Source: Sphingomonas pseudosanguinis (GTDB taxonomy: Bacteria; Pseudomonadota; Alphaproteobacteria; Sphingomonadales; Sphingomonadaceae). From it: a stretch of DNA of 64,000 nucleotides. A program made the translations under genes and the position numbers. Shown here in pieces: positions 7,640-16,754 of this stretch. The notes beneath the pieces were generated by a model. It searched no databases, was not told where the DNA came from, and worked only from the letters and a program-made list of their open reading frames with translations. Numbering within the stretch: the stretch's first letter is position 1; each line of letters begins with the position of its first letter. Location of the stretch: assembly GCF_014196255.1 (NCBI RefSeq), contig NZ_JACIDH010000008.1, forward strand, positions 1 to 64,000, written 5' to 3'.

Positions 7640-8374
7640 TCAATTTCGGGATGCGGCGACCAGAAACTCGATATTGCCCTCCGGCCCGGTGATCGGGCTC
7701 TGCACCACCCCGTACACCCGCCAGCCGATGCCGGTCAGCCAGGCGGCAACCTCTTCACAGACCCGAGCATGGACCGCCGGATCGCGCACCACCCCGCCCT
7801 TACCGACCTCTTCGCGCCCCGCCTCGAACTGCGGCTTGATCAGCGCCAGCAACCGCCCTGACGGCCCCGCAAAGCTCAGCGGCCGCTCCAGTACCTTGGC
7901 CAGCCCGATGAAGCTGGCATCGCAGACGATCAGGTCGACGGGTTCGGGAATATGGGCCTCGGTCAGGATGCGCGCGCTGGTCTGTTCATGGACGACCACG
8001 CGCGGGTCCTGGCGCAGCGACCAGGCGAGCTGGTTCGTCCCGCTGTCGACCGCATAGACGCGCGCCGCGCCCTTCTGCAGCATCACATCGGTGAATCCCC
8101 CGGTCGACGACCCGACATCGATCGCGACCGCGCCGGTCACGTCCCAGCCGAAATGCTCCAGCCCGTGCGCCAGCTTGATGCCGCCGCGCGACACCCAGGG
8201 ATGATCGCGCCCGCGCACTTCCAGCCCTGCATCGTCGGCCAGTTGCTGGCCGGGCTTGGCGATCTTCGTCTCGCCGGAAAAGACCAGCCCCGCCATGATC
8301 ATGGCCTGCGCACGGGATCGCGATTCCACGAGTCCGCGATCCACGAGCATCTGGTCGACACGCTGTTTGGCCAT
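7640..8374 (-). CDS. tlyA: TlyA-family rRNA 2'-O-methyltransferase / hemolysin-like
   Basis: A 244-residue protein with an N-terminal S4 RNA-binding domain (residues 1-60; RVDQMLVDRGLVESRSRAQA) and an FtsJ-type SAM-dependent methyltransferase domain (AIDVGSSTGGFTDVMLQKGA as the SAM loop; ALIKPQFE). Mycobacterial TlyA methylates 16S and 23S rRNA; haemolysin activity in this family is uncertain. Met at 8374 starts the S4 domain; a Met at 8416 is less likely. It lies on the same strand as dxs about 1.7 kb away, a pairing known in other alphaproteobacteria, here interrupted by a hydrolase gene and repeats. Confidence 0.9.
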   Translation of the reverse strand: MAKQRVDQMLVDRGLVESRSRAQAMIMAGLVFSGETKIAKPGQQLADDAGLEVRGRDHPWVSRGGIKLAHGLEHFGWDVTGAVAIDVGSSTGGFTDVMLQKGAARVYAVDSGTNQLAWSLRQDPRVVVHEQTSARILTEAHIPEPVDLIVCDASFIGLAKVLERPLSFAGPSGRLLALIKPQFEAGREEVGKGGVVRDPAVHARVCEEVAAWLTGIGWRVYGVVQSPITGPEGNIEFLVAASRN

Positions 8375-8522
8375 GGCCGCCCCTATCGCGCCGCTCGGTT
8401 CGTCGCAAGCCGCCATCCGTCAGGCGCGACGCCTATTGCCTATCAATATGGTAGGAATAATATGCCGTCATGAGTCGACACGGGGACTCACCCGTTCGGC
8501 TCCGGCAGCAAGGAGACGCCCG

Positions 8523-9203
8523 ATGGGTTCGTTCGCATCCTATGAAGCACGCAAGCCGACCATCCTGACCGTGCCGGGCCTGGGCGGCTCGGGTCGATCG
8601 CATTGGCAGAGCCTGTGGGAAGAGGCGCGGCCCGATACGATCCGGGTCGAATTGGGCATGTGGTCGACGCCGCATCGCAACGCCTGGGTCACGCGCCTGG
8701 ATCAGGCGATCAGCCAGGCCCAGGCCCCGGTCATCCTCGCCGCCCACTCGCTGGGGTGTCTGGCGGTGGCCTGGTGGGCGGAGCTGTCGCCGCAACCCTA
8801 TGGCTGGCCTGTCGCCGGCGCGCTGCTGGTCGCGCCCGCCGATGTCGACCGCGCCGATGCACCCGACAGCCTGAAGGGCTTTGCGCCGTCGCCACGCACG
8901 CCCCTGCCCTTCCCGTCGATTTTGGTCGCGAGCCGCGACGACCCCTGGATCTCGATCGAGCGCGCGCACAGCTTGGCGGTCGATTGGGGCAGTCACTTCG
9001 TCGATGCCGGGCATCAGGGGCATATCAACGCCGCCAGCGGCCTGGGCTGGTGGCAGGAGGGGCAGGAACTGCTCGGCCGCGTGATCTCGGCCAGCGGCGC
9101 GGATCGGCCGACCCAGTCGGGGCCCCTCTCGCCCAGCGAAGCCCGCGCGGTGCTGGCGATCAACGCGACCGATGCCGCGCAGGCGCATTATCTGGGGCGG
9201 TGA
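8523..9203 (+). CDS. RBBP9/YdeN-family alpha/beta hydrolase
   Basis: A 226-residue cytosolic serine hydrolase. The N-terminal PGLGGSGRSHWQSLWE motif, the nucleophile elbow AHSLGCLAV and a late catalytic His segment (GHQGHINAASGLG) place it in the RBBP9/YdeN family. A C-terminal tail of about 35 residues beyond the domain is variable. AAGGAGA lies 9 bases before the ATG at 8523. It is divergent from tlyA. The substrate is unknown. Confidence 0.85.
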   Translation: MGSFASYEARKPTILTVPGLGGSGRSHWQSLWEEARPDTIRVELGMWSTPHRNAWVTRLDQAISQAQAPVILAAHSLGCLAVAWWAELSPQPYGWPVAGALLVAPADVDRADAPDSLKGFAPSPRTPLPFPSILVASRDDPWISIERAHSLAVDWGSHFVDAGHQGHINAASGLGWWQEGQELLGRVISASGADRPTQSGPLSPSEARAVLAINATDAAQAHYLGR

Positions 9204-9890
9204 GAACGGATCAAGGAACCTTGTCCCAGCATCCTACCCCCCGTTCAGCCTGAGCGTAGTCGAAGGCCAAGGAACGACGCCTGTTTGCACAGCCTTCGGC
9301 GGCTAGGCGAAAACTTGCGGGTCTGTTGGCCAAGGACTGGGCGTGGCCTTCGTCTACGCTCAGGCTGAACGGGAGTTTGGTCTGACGCATCTCTGCCTGG
9401 CGAAGCACATGGTGCCGATGACCAGCCCTCCGCAGGCGCATCACGAAGAGGTGGGGAACGGACTTAAGGAACCGCGTCCTCATCCCACCCGCCGTTCAGC
9501 CTGAGCATAGTCGAAGGCCAAGGGACAGCGCCTGTTTTGGAGCAGCCCCTGGCGGCTGGGCGAAAACTTGCGGGTCCGAGGGCGAAGGACTGGGCGTGGC
9601 CTTCGACTACGCTCAGGCCGAACGGGGGTTTGGGTTTGATCTAACGGATTTTCGCTTGGCAAAGCGCAGGGTGCCGATGCCCGGCCCTGCGCAGGCGCAT
9701 CACTGAGGGATGGGAGACTTAAGGAAGCCCGTCCTTACCCCACCCGCCGTTCAGCCTGAGCGCAGTCGAAGGCCACGCCCAGGCTCTCGCTAATTTCCAC
9801 TCTGACTGACCGATCGTTGCCAAGGCCCGATCGGACGAATGTCATCCCTTGGCCTTCGACTGCGCTCAGGCTGAACGGAGATCGGAGTCT
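9204..9890. repeat. Tandem array of ~250-bp units with inverted repeat-A pairs
   Basis: The gap holds about two and a half tandem copies of a 250-bp unit (roughly 9204-9455, 9455-9710, then a partial unit). Each unit has a plus-oriented copy of repeat A (CGTTCAGCCTGAGCG, then AGTCGAAGGCC) and a minus-oriented copy about 100 bases later: 9241/9344, 9491/9596 and 9746/9847. Sequence between the arms (GGCGAAAACTTGCGGGTC) and between units (TGGTGCCGATG / GGGTGCCGATG; TTAAGGAA) is also shared. No coding sequence is supported in the gap itself. Confidence 0.85.
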
Positions 9891-10051
9891 GGGTCGGAGG
9901 GGCACGCAGCCCCACCCTCACCCCGCTCCGCATCCGCCTTCGCCGCCGCGGTGGCGGCCTTCATTCGGCGCCACATGCGGACGTTCACGCCGATCATGAT
10001 GACCACCGCCAGCGTCGTGAAGACGATGACGGCGGTCCATCCCCGGATCAC
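9866..10051 (-). CDS. Small single-span membrane protein coupled to dxs
   Basis: A 61-residue protein with one N-terminal membrane helix ([19 protein letters not shown]) followed by a basic then charged tail. Its ATG overlaps the dxs stop codon as ATGA, and it reads in the same direction, so it is probably translated by re-initiation after dxs. The last residues and the stop codon are supplied by a copy of repeat A. No function is recognised; reality is supported by the overlap and the clean transmembrane segment. Confidence 0.6.
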   Translation of the reverse strand: MIRGWTAVIVFTTLAVVIMIGVNVRMWRRMKAATAAAKADAERGEGGAACPSDPDSDLRSA

Positions 10052-11973
10052 GCGCGCGCGCCCTCGGTGACGTGGGTGCTGTTGTGGCGCAGCGCCTTCA
10101 GCACCGTCTCGACGATCGCGTCGGCGTCCAGCCCGGCCTGGGCATATTGCACCTCGGGCTTGTCCTGATCCTGGAAGAGGTCGGGCAGGCGCATGGTGCG
10201 CAGCTTGAGGCCGGCATCGATCAGCCCTTCGTCCGACGCCATGGTCAGGACATGCGCGCCGAGGCCGCCGATCGCATTCTCCTCGATCGTCACCGCCACT
10301 TCATGCGTGGTCAGCATCCGACGGATCAACGCCTCGTCGAGCGGCTTGGCAAAGCGCAGGTCGGCAACCGAGGTCGACAGCCCCTTGGCCTCCAGCGTGT
10401 CGGCAGCGCGCAGCGCCTCGGCTAGGCGGGTGCCGAGCGAGAGGATCGCGACCTTCTTGCCTTCGCGCACGACGCGGCCCTTGCCGATCTCGAGCAGTTC
10501 GGGCGTCTCCGGCAATGCCACGCCGACGCCGTTGCCGCGTGGATAGCGTACCGCGATCGGGCCGCTGTCGTGGTTGACGCAGGTATGGACCATATGGACC
10601 AGCTCCGCCTCGTCGGCGGCGGCCATCACGACCATGTTGGGCAGGCTGGCCAGATAGGTGATGTCGAACGAGCCCGCATGGGTCGCGCCGTCCGCACCGA
10701 CCAGCCCGGCGCGGTCGATCGCGAAGCGGACCGGCAGATTCTGGATCGCGACGTCATGGACCACCTGGTCATAGGCGCGCTGGAGGAAGGTCGAGTAAAT
10801 GGCGCAAAAGGGCCGCATGCCCTGCGCGGCCAGACCGGCGGCGAAGGTCACCGCATGCTGTTCAGCGATGCCGACGTCGAAGAAGCGCTCGGGGTGCGCA
10901 TTGGCGAATCGATCCAGCCCGGTGCCCGACGGCATGGCGGCGGTGATCGCACAGATGCGCGGATCGCTCTCGGCTTCCTTGGCCAGCGTTTCGCCGAAGA
11001 CATTCTGATAGGCGGGCGGCCCCGGCGGGGCCTTGGCCTGCGCGCCGGTGATGACGTCGAACTTCTGGACGCCGTGATATTTGTCCGCCGCCGCCTCGGC
11101 CGGGGCATAGCCCTTGCCCTTCTTGGTGACGACGTGGATCAGGATCGGGCCTTCCTCGGCGTCGCGGACATTCTCCAGCACCGGGATCAGATGGTCGAGA
11201 TTGTGACCGTCGATCGGGCCGACATAATAAAAGCCCAGCTCCTCGAACAGCGTGCCGCCCATGGTCATGCCACGCGCGAACTCGTCGGTCTTCTGCGCGG
11301 CCTTTTGGATCGGACGCGGGAAGCGCTTGGCGAGCTTCTTGAGCACGTCGCGCACACCCAGGAACTCGCGGCTCGACACCATGCGCGACAGATAGGCGGA
11401 CAGGCCGCCGACCGGCGGCGCGATCGACATGTCGTTGTCGTTGAGGATCACGACCAGGCGATTGCCCGCCTGCTCGGCATTGTTCATCGCCTCATAGGCC
11501 ATGCCCGCCGACATCGCGCCGTCGCCGATGACCGCGATGCCCTTGCCCGGCGTGCCCGCCAGCTTGTTGGCGACCGCAAAGCCGAGTGCGGCCGAGATCG
11601 AGGTCGAGCTGTGCGCCGCGCCAAAGGGGTCGTATTCGCTTTCCGACCGCTTGGTGAAGCCCGACAAACCGCCACCCTGACGGATGGTGCGGATGCGATC
11701 GCGACGGCCGGTCAGGATCTTGTGCGGATAGCATTGGTGGCCGACGTCCCACACCAGCCGGTCGGCCGGGGTGTTGAAGACATAATGGAGCGCGACCGTC
11801 AGCTCGACCACGCCCAGACCGGAGCCGAGATGGCCGCCGGTGGTGCCGACCGCCGAAATCGTCTCGGTCCGCAACTCGTCGGCCAGCTGCCGCAACTGCT
11901 CGGGCGCGAGCCGCCGAAGATCGTCGGGAGTGTGAACCGTATCGAGCAACGGGGTCTGAGGAATGTCTGCCAT
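10048..11973 (-). CDS. dxs: 1-deoxy-D-xylulose-5-phosphate synthase
   Basis: A 641-residue thiamine-diphosphate enzyme that condenses pyruvate and glyceraldehyde-3-phosphate, the first step of the MEP isoprenoid pathway. The order of transketolase-type domains is normal: the TPP site with [19 protein letters not shown] and the [19 protein letters not shown] loop, then the pyrimidine domain ([30 protein letters not shown]) and the C-terminal domain. Length is typical. A tandem Met allows a start 3 bases earlier. A small membrane-protein gene overlaps its stop. Confidence 0.97.
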   Translation of the reverse strand: MADIPQTPLLDTVHTPDDLRRLAPEQLRQLADELRTETISAVGTTGGHLGSGLGVVELTVALHYVFNTPADRLVWDVGHQCYPHKILTGRRDRIRTIRQGGGLSGFTKRSESEYDPFGAAHSSTSISAALGFAVANKLAGTPGKGIAVIGDGAMSAGMAYEAMNNAEQAGNRLVVILNDNDMSIAPPVGGLSAYLSRMVSSREFLGVRDVLKKLAKRFPRPIQKAAQKTDEFARGMTMGGTLFEELGFYYVGPIDGHNLDHLIPVLENVRDAEEGPILIHVVTKKGKGYAPAEAAADKYHGVQKFDVITGAQAKAPPGPPAYQNVFGETLAKEAESDPRICAITAAMPSGTGLDRFANAHPERFFDVGIAEQHAVTFAAGLAAQGMRPFCAIYSTFLQRAYDQVVHDVAIQNLPVRFAIDRAGLVGADGATHAGSFDITYLASLPNMVVMAAADEAELVHMVHTCVNHDSGPIAVRYPRGNGVGVALPETPELLEIGKGRVVREGKKVAILSLGTRLAEALRAADTLEAKGLSTSVADLRFAKPLDEALIRRMLTTHEVAVTIEENAIGGLGAHVLTMASDEGLIDAGLKLRTMRLPDLFQDQDKPEVQYAQAGLDADAIVETVLKALRHNSTHVTEGARA

Positions 11974-12066
11974 CACACCGGCTTATCGCAGCAAATCGAT
12001 GGTGTCGATTGCAACCGTTCACCGATGTCATGTTGACGACACATCACCCTGTTGCAAAATTGGGAC

Positions 12067-12597
12067 ATGTTTTCGTTTCGCTGGGCCAATTCGTCTGATC
12101 TTTCCGCCATCGCGGTCCTGATGGACCGCGCCATCGCAACGCTCCAGCAGCCGTTTCTTTCCCCGGCCGAAATCGCCGCCAGCCGCGCGGTCATGGGGCT
12201 GGACACGCAATTGATCGCCGATGGCACCTATCTACTCGCCGAATGCGAAAGTCGGCTGGCCGGATGCGGCGGCTGGAGCGCTCGCGCGACTCTGTATGGC
12301 GGCGACCACAGCACGAGCTTGCGTGACGCCGCCATGCTCGACCCCGCGACACAGGCGGCGCGTATCCGGGCGATGTACACCGACCCCGATTTTACGCGCC
12401 GGGGCCTGGGCCGGATGATCCTGACCCGGTGCGAGGATGCCGCCCGCGAGGCGGGGTTCCGGCGGGCCGAGATGATGGCGACGCTGGCGGGCGAACCGCT
12501 CTACCGCGCCTGCGGGTATGAGGTGATCGAGCCGGTCCGATCCGCCCCGGTCGACGGGGTCAGCGTGCCGCTGATCCGCATGGGCAAAGCGCTGTAG
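12067..12597 (+). CDS. GNAT-family N-acetyltransferase
   Basis: A 176-residue single-domain acetyltransferase. Motif A for acetyl-CoA binding is visible as FTRRGLGRMILTRCEDAARE, preceded by the strand AARIRAMYTDP and followed by EPLYRACGYEVIEP, the usual motif B. It is divergent from dxs with about 90 bases between. The Met at 12067 (MFSFRWA) begins the fold; an alternative start lies at 12052. The acceptor substrate cannot be told from sequence. Confidence 0.82.
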   Translation: MFSFRWANSSDLSAIAVLMDRAIATLQQPFLSPAEIAASRAVMGLDTQLIADGTYLLAECESRLAGCGGWSARATLYGGDHSTSLRDAAMLDPATQAARIRAMYTDPDFTRRGLGRMILTRCEDAAREAGFRRAEMMATLAGEPLYRACGYEVIEPVRSAPVDGVSVPLIRMGKAL

Positions 12598-12707
12598 ATC
12601 GCTATGGAGCGGCTTTCACTCTTCCCCTGAGAGCGGAAGCGCGACGACGTGGAGCATGGTAGAGAGGTGTACCCGGTCGCGCGTGAAGGTCAATCCCTCT
12701 GGCGGCG

Positions 12708-12759
12708 ACACCCCTCCGTCAGGCCTTTGGCCTGCCACCTCCCCTTGCAGGGGAGGAAT
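12708..12759 (+). repeat. Dispersed repeat B, copy 1
   Basis: A 50-bp element with two adjacent hairpins: CAGGCCTTTGGCCTG and CCTCCCCTTGCAGGGGAGG. A nearly identical copy in the opposite direction lies at 16363-16412. It sits in the gap between the GNAT gene and the convergent zur gene. Elements of this shape are common between alphaproteobacterial genes; function is unknown. Confidence 0.8.
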
Positions 12760-12798
12760 AGAGGAAATGTGTATCGACGCTATCAACCCGCCGGCTGA

Positions 12799-13266
12799 TC
12801 AGACCTTCGCACAGTCAGAGCAGCGGCCGCGTACCTCGATCACCGGCCGTTCGGGGCTGAATCCCGCCCCGCGCGCCGCATCGCGGACCGCGCCGGTCAG
12901 GCGGTCGTCGTCGATATGCGTGGTCTGCCCGCATTTGTCGCAGACCAGGAAGATGCAGTCGTGCAGGCAATCGGGATGCGCATTGGCGACATAGGCGTTG
13001 GCGCTTTCCACGCGTCGCGCGAGATTGGCGCCGACGAACAGGTCGAGGATGCGATAGACGCTGTTGGCGGCCACGCGACGTCCCTGCGCCTTCGACATGG
13101 CATCGGCGATGTCATAGGCCGAGGCCGGCTTTTCGAACCCGGCCAGCGCCTCGAACACGCTGGCGCGCATCGCGGTCCATTGTTCGCCCGCCCGCTCGAG
13201 CGTGGTCTTCGCCGCTTGGGCGAGATCGGCCCCTTCGGGCTCATGATGGTGATGCGCGTGCGCCAT
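12799..13266 (-). CDS. zur: Fur-family metalloregulator, Zur-like
   Basis: A 155-residue Fur-superfamily repressor. A His-rich N-terminus (MAHAHHHHEPEG) precedes the winged helix (YDIADAMSKAQGRRVAANSV) and the dimerisation/metal domain with HPDCLHDCIFLVCDKCGQTT and a C-terminal RCSDC pair. The CxxC pairs form the structural zinc site. Zur rather than Fur is favoured by the His-rich arm and by the CDKCGQTTHIDDD type of sequence, but this is inference. It is 9 bases downstream of a MerC gene and probably co-transcribed with it. Confidence 0.8.
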   Translation of the reverse strand: MAHAHHHHEPEGADLAQAAKTTLERAGEQWTAMRASVFEALAGFEKPASAYDIADAMSKAQGRRVAANSVYRILDLFVGANLARRVESANAYVANAHPDCLHDCIFLVCDKCGQTTHIDDDRLTGAVRDAARGAGFSPERPVIEVRGRCSDCAKV

Positions 13267-13275
13267 GGTCCGGAC

Positions 13276-13704
13276 TTAAGGTGTCGTCGTGACGGGAGCA
13301 AGCCGGGCGGCGCGCTCATTCAGCAGGTGGCCCACGGCCAGCAGCACGACGCCGACAATGGTCCATAGCGCCTCGCCACCCGACGCATCATGCGGCAGGG
13401 TCATGGCCCAACCCATCGTACCGAGACCCACGACACCGACCAGCGCGGGCACGACACGGCGATGCCGCAAGAAACCGCGCCCCAGCGCGACGACACCCAG
13501 CAAGATCGCGACGACCAACCCGACCTCATGGATGATCGGCGTGGCCAGCAGGCCGCCGGCAGTCGACATCAATGCGATCAGCACCGACGACGTCACACAG
13601 TGCACGACGCACAGGCCCGACAGTCCGATCGCCCAGCGATCCAGGCCGGACGCATGGCGCGGTCGCGCGGAAAGGGTCGATGTCGCGGCGTTCATTCCCG
13701 CCAT
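13276..13704 (-). CDS. MerC-domain integral membrane protein
   Basis: A 142-residue protein with four predicted membrane helices. The first helix carries the MerC cysteine motif in LCVVHCVTSS. In mercury operons MerC is an Hg(II) uptake protein, but no other mer gene is nearby. Its place directly before a zur-like regulator suggests a role in zinc or other soft-metal movement; that is inference. The start may be the ATG at 13704 or at 13695; neither has a strong ribosome-binding site. Confidence 0.78.
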   Translation of the reverse strand: MAGMNAATSTLSARPRHASGLDRWAIGLSGLCVVHCVTSSVLIALMSTAGGLLATPIIHEVGLVVAILLGVVALGRGFLRHRRVVPALVGVVGLGTMGWAMTLPHDASGGEALWTIVGVVLLAVGHLLNERAARLAPVTTTP

Positions 13705-13723
13705 GTAGGACTGCCAGCCGCTA

Positions 13724-13741
13724 GTTACAACATAACATTAC
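13724..13741. promoter_or_regulatory. AT-rich candidate operator between merC-zur and ctaA
   Basis: GTTACAACATAACATTAC stands out from the GC-rich surroundings and lies 20 bases upstream of merC. Its complement contains GTAATGTTAT, which equals one half of the palindrome reported for alphaproteobacterial Zur sites, but the other half matches poorly. It could instead be a plain promoter element. Confidence 0.25.
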
Positions 13742-13811
13742 TCGCAATGAGAACCGAAATCGGGCATTCGGTCCACTATCCGCCGCCGCGTCGACACCTT
13801 ATCAATAGGGC

Positions 13812-14867
13812 ATGTTGCAACCCAACCCCGCCTTCATGGTCACCGCCCGCCCGCGCGCCGTTGCCCGCTGGCTGATCGTCGTCGCCGGCCTGATCGTCGC
13901 GATGGTGATCGTCGGCGGCATCACGCGCCTGACCAATAGCGGCCTGTCGATCACCGAATGGAAGCCGATCACCGGCATCATCCCGCCGCTGACCGAGAGC
14001 CAGTGGCAGGCCGAGTTCGACAATTACAAACGCATCCCAGAATATTGGACCTTCAACCGCGACATGACGCTCGCGGGGTTCAAGGCGATCTTCTTCTGGG
14101 AGTATCTCCACCGCGTGCTGGGCCGGGTGATCGGTATGGCCTTCGCCCTCCCCTTGCTGTGGTTCTGGATGCGCAAGGCGATCCCGGCAGGGTATAAGCC
14201 ACGCCTGCTCGCGCTCCTTGCCCTCGGCGGGTTGCAGGGCGCGATCGGCTGGTGGATGGTCGCCTCGGGCCTCGTCGAGCGGACCGATGTCAGCCATATC
14301 CGCCTGACCGTCCATCTGCTGACCGCGCTGTTCATCCTGGCGGGGATCGTCTGGACCGCGCTCGACCTGATGGCGCTGCATCGCAACCGGCTGGCGGCCC
14401 CCGCCCGGTTGACGTGGCTGGGCGCCGGCGCGGTGCTGACCCTGTTCGTCCAGCTGATGTTCGGCGCGCTGACCGCCGGGCTGGATGCGGGCTATGCCTT
14501 TTCCAGCTGGCCGCTGATGGGCGATGCCTGGTTCCCGGCGGGCACGCCGATGATGACGCCTGCCATCGCCAACGCCTTCGACAATCCGGTCGTCGTCCAG
14601 TTCATCCACCGCTGGTTCGCCTTTGCGGCGGCGGGCCTGCTGGTGTGGATGGCGGCGCGTGCGATCCGCAGCGGAGCCCTGCGCGCCGGCTGGCTGGTGA
14701 TCGTGCTGGTCATCGTTCAGATCGGGCTTGGCATCGCCACGCTGCTGAGTGGCGTACAGATCGACATCGCCGTCGCGCATCAGGGCAATGCCGCCCTGTT
14801 GCTGATCGCCGCGACCGCCGCAGCGCACCGCCTGGGACAAGCTCCGAAGAAGCCCATGGTATCATAA
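13812..14867 (+). CDS. ctaA: Heme A synthase (COX15/CtaA)
   Basis: A 351-residue inner-membrane protein with eight predicted helices that oxidises heme O to heme A for aa3-type cytochrome oxidase. Heme-ligand histidines are visible in [33 protein letters not shown] and [10 protein letters not shown]; the [19 protein letters not shown] loop is characteristic of the alphaproteobacterial/mitochondrial class, which lacks the extracytoplasmic Cys pair. It is divergent from merC-zur. Confidence 0.95.
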   Translation: MLQPNPAFMVTARPRAVARWLIVVAGLIVAMVIVGGITRLTNSGLSITEWKPITGIIPPLTESQWQAEFDNYKRIPEYWTFNRDMTLAGFKAIFFWEYLHRVLGRVIGMAFALPLLWFWMRKAIPAGYKPRLLALLALGGLQGAIGWWMVASGLVERTDVSHIRLTVHLLTALFILAGIVWTALDLMALHRNRLAAPARLTWLGAGAVLTLFVQLMFGALTAGLDAGYAFSSWPLMGDAWFPAGTPMMTPAIANAFDNPVVVQFIHRWFAFAAAGLLVWMAARAIRSGALRAGWLVIVLVIVQIGLGIATLLSGVQIDIAVAHQGNAALLLIAATAAAHRLGQAPKKPMVS

Positions 14868-14893
14868 TACCCGTCAGCAAAGCCGTGCTTTGC

Positions 14894-14922
14894 TTGACAT
14901 TTTCGAGTCCCTCCAGCATTGG
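14894..14922 (+). promoter_or_regulatory. Putative promoter of rplM-rpsI
   Basis: A perfect -35 hexamer TTGACA occurs at 14894-14899, in the context GCTTGACATTTTCGA. With a 17-18-base spacer the -10 would be CATTGG or ATTGGC, which is weak. It lies about 70 bases before the expected leader of the ribosomal protein operon. Assigned from motif and position only. Confidence 0.4.
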
Positions 14923-14989
14923 CCCCTTGTCCGCGCCGCCCGATCCAAAGGGCGGCGCGTTGCATTTCAAACCGAAAGGTCTCACGCCC

Positions 14990-15469
14990 ATGAAGGCGCT
15001 CATGAAGACCACCAAGGCGGCCAAGCCGCACGAGGTGGAGAAGAAGTGGCATATCGTCGACGCCGACGGCCTGGTTGTCGGCCGCGCCGCCACCATCATC
15101 GCGAACATCCTGCGCGGCAAGCACAAGCCGTCCTTCACCCCGCACGTCGATTGCGGTGACAATGTCATCGTCATCAACGCGGACAAGGTGCGCTTCACCG
15201 GCAACAAGCTGGGCCAGAAGGTGTACTACAAGCACACCGGTTATGCCGGTGGTATCAAGGGCATCACCGCCGCCAAGGTCCTGGAAGGCCGCTTCCCCGA
15301 GCGCGTCCTGGAAAAGGCCGTCGAGCGCATGATCCCGCGTGGTCCGCTGGGTCGTCAGCAGATGCGCAACCTGCGCATCTTCGCCGGCACCGAGCATCCG
15401 CACGCCGCGCAGAACCCCGAAGTGCTCGACATCGCGAGCATGAACCGCAAGAACAAGGTGGGCGCATAA
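14990..15469 (+). CDS. rplM: 50S ribosomal protein L13
   Basis: A 159-residue large-subunit protein. The family blocks [19 protein letters not shown], the [16 protein letters not shown] strand and the C-terminal [20 protein letters not shown] are all present. The start MKALMKTT is usual for sphingomonads, with a downstream Met at 15002 as an alternative. The TAA stop shares its last A with the ATG of rpsI (TAATG), which couples the two genes. Confidence 0.97.
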   Translation: MKALMKTTKAAKPHEVEKKWHIVDADGLVVGRAATIIANILRGKHKPSFTPHVDCGDNVIVINADKVRFTGNKLGQKVYYKHTGYAGGIKGITAAKVLEGRFPERVLEKAVERMIPRGPLGRQQMRNLRIFAGTEHPHAAQNPEVLDIASMNRKNKVGA

Positions 15470-16014
15470 TGTCCGACAACCGCCAGTCGCTCGCCGATCT
15501 CGGCGCCACGCTGAACCAGCAGGCCGCCGCCGCTTCGGCGCAGCCCGCCGCCGCCGGTGAAGCCCCCGCCGCCGCTCCCGCCGAGCGCGTCAACACCACC
15601 CCGCTGCGTCAGCAGGAACTGGACAAGCTCGGCCGCGCCTATGCGACCGGCCGTCGTAAGGACGCCGTCGCTCGCGTCTGGCTGAAGCCGGGTTCGGGCA
15701 AGATCACGATCAACGGTCGTGACCAGGAAGTGTATTTCGCACGTCCGACGCTGCGTCTCGTCATCAACCAGGTGTTCGGCATCACCGAGCGCGAAGGTCA
15801 GTATGACGTGATCTGCACCGTCAAGGGCGGCGGTCTGTCGGGCCAGGCCGGTGCGGTCAAGCACGGCATCAGCCAGGCGCTGACCAAGTACGAGCCGGTC
15901 CTGCGCGCGCCGGTCAAGGCCGCTGGCTTCCTGACCCGCGACAGCCGCGCCGTCGAGCGTAAGAAGTATGGCCGCGCCAAGGCGCGTCGCAGCTTCCAGT
16001 TCTCGAAGCGCTAA
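15469..16014 (+). CDS. rpsI: 30S ribosomal protein S9
   Basis: A 181-residue small-subunit protein ending in the conserved basic tail [10 protein letters not shown] that reaches the P-site. The S9 core starts near [20 protein letters not shown]. About 50 residues of Ala/Pro-rich extension precede it, longer than the 130-residue proteins of other bacteria but a known alphaproteobacterial trait. Its start overlaps the rplM stop by one base. Confidence 0.97.
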   Translation: MSDNRQSLADLGATLNQQAAAASAQPAAAGEAPAAAPAERVNTTPLRQQELDKLGRAYATGRRKDAVARVWLKPGSGKITINGRDQEVYFARPTLRLVINQVFGITEREGQYDVICTVKGGGLSGQAGAVKHGISQALTKYEPVLRAPVKAAGFLTRDSRAVERKKYGRAKARRSFQFSKR

Positions 16015-16026
16015 GACGCGGACCCA

Positions 16027-16050
16027 CCCGGATGGTTCAAGCCATCCGGG
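16027..16050 (+). terminator. Hairpin after rpsI
   Basis: A perfect 9-bp stem (CCCGGATGG / CCATCCGGG) with a TTCAAG loop begins 13 bases after the rpsI stop. No T-run follows, so it may act as a pause or 3'-end stabiliser more than a classic terminator. Confidence 0.5.
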
Positions 16051-16113
16051 GACAGGGTACGATAGGGCGATCCGGCAACGGGTCGCCCTTTGTCGTTCCA
16101 GACATGCCCGGTG

Positions 16114-16287
16114 CTAGCGACGCCCGGCCTTCACCAGCGCCATGACCGGGATCACGCAGGCGAGCACGGCCAGGCCAAGACCGCCGAGCGCCGCCCATAT
16201 CCCGATCTCGACCCCGCCGAGATAGCCGCCGATCACGAAGCCCATCAGCGGCAGGATGATGAGCAGCAGGCACCCCAATATGACCAT
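16114..16287 (-). CDS. Small two-helix membrane protein
   Basis: A 57-residue protein with two hydrophobic helices (LLLIILPLMGFVIGGYLGG and the LGGLGLAVLACVIPVMALV segment) and a basic C-terminus KAGRR. The upstream part of the frame to 16395 runs through repeat B and is not protein-like, so the Met at 16287 is used. It is convergent with rpsI. No function is known. Confidence 0.5.
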   Translation of the reverse strand: MVILGCLLLIILPLMGFVIGGYLGGVEIGIWAALGGLGLAVLACVIPVMALVKAGRR

Positions 16288-16362
16288 CCCCCGGCAACGC
16301 CAGCCGGAAAGCCGGGGTTCCGCAGGCAGGCGGGACAGGCCAATCCGATCGACATTAATTCC

Positions 16363-16412
16363 ATTCCTCCCCTGCAAGGGGAGGTGGCAGGCCAAAGGCC
16401 TGACGGAGGGGT
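16363..16412 (-). repeat. Dispersed repeat B, copy 2
   Basis: An inverted, almost identical copy of the element at 12708-12759, with the hairpins CCTCCCCTGCAAGGGGAGG and CAGGCCAAAGGCCTG. It occupies part of the 467-base gap between the small membrane protein and the DMT transporter, which also holds a repeat-C pair. Confidence 0.8.
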
Positions 16413-16526
16413 ATCCCCGTTGGCGAGATCAGCCTCCACCAGCGACCGAGCCCCCCCACACTACCCGCCACATGGTCACTCCTTACAGGCGACCAGTGCG
16501 AAATTGGCGTTTCCCCGCTCTTTCCT

Positions 16527-16622
16527 ACACCACCCAAGCGAGGGTCCAGGTTCATATGCCGAATGCCTTCCATCACTTATTAGCGCTTACCCAACTGGAC
16601 CCCGGCCTTCGCCGGGGTGGTG
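16527..16622. repeat. Dispersed repeat C, degenerate inverted pair
   Basis: The right arm at 16595-16622 contains GACCCCGGCCTTCGCCGGGG. A degenerate left arm (ACCACCCAAGCGAGGGTCC) lies at 16527-16550 in inverted orientation. The family recurs at 49835-49959. The rest of the gap from 16413 to 16754 shows no convincing gene. Confidence 0.6.
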
Positions 16623-16754
16623 TGAAGAATTTTGCGAAGATCCCCTAAAGGTGGAGGAATGAAGGCGCATTCGTCTGAATATCGATAAGTTCGTCGTGCC
16701 AGACAAAGGGCCGGAGCCGGTTCACCCGCGCCGAAACTTCACTAAGAGCTTCCC

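Noticed and set aside
9204..9890. CRISPR array
   Set aside because: Repeats alternate in orientation, spacers are themselves repeated, and no cas gene is present.
10570..12036. A 488-codon open frame antisense to dxs
   Set aside because: Shadow frame of a conserved gene, with His/Arg/Asp-rich sequence typical of reverse translation of GC-rich codons.
13276..13704. Mercury resistance operon
   Set aside because: Only a MerC-domain gene is present; merA, merT, merP and a MerR-type mercury regulator are not seen nearby.
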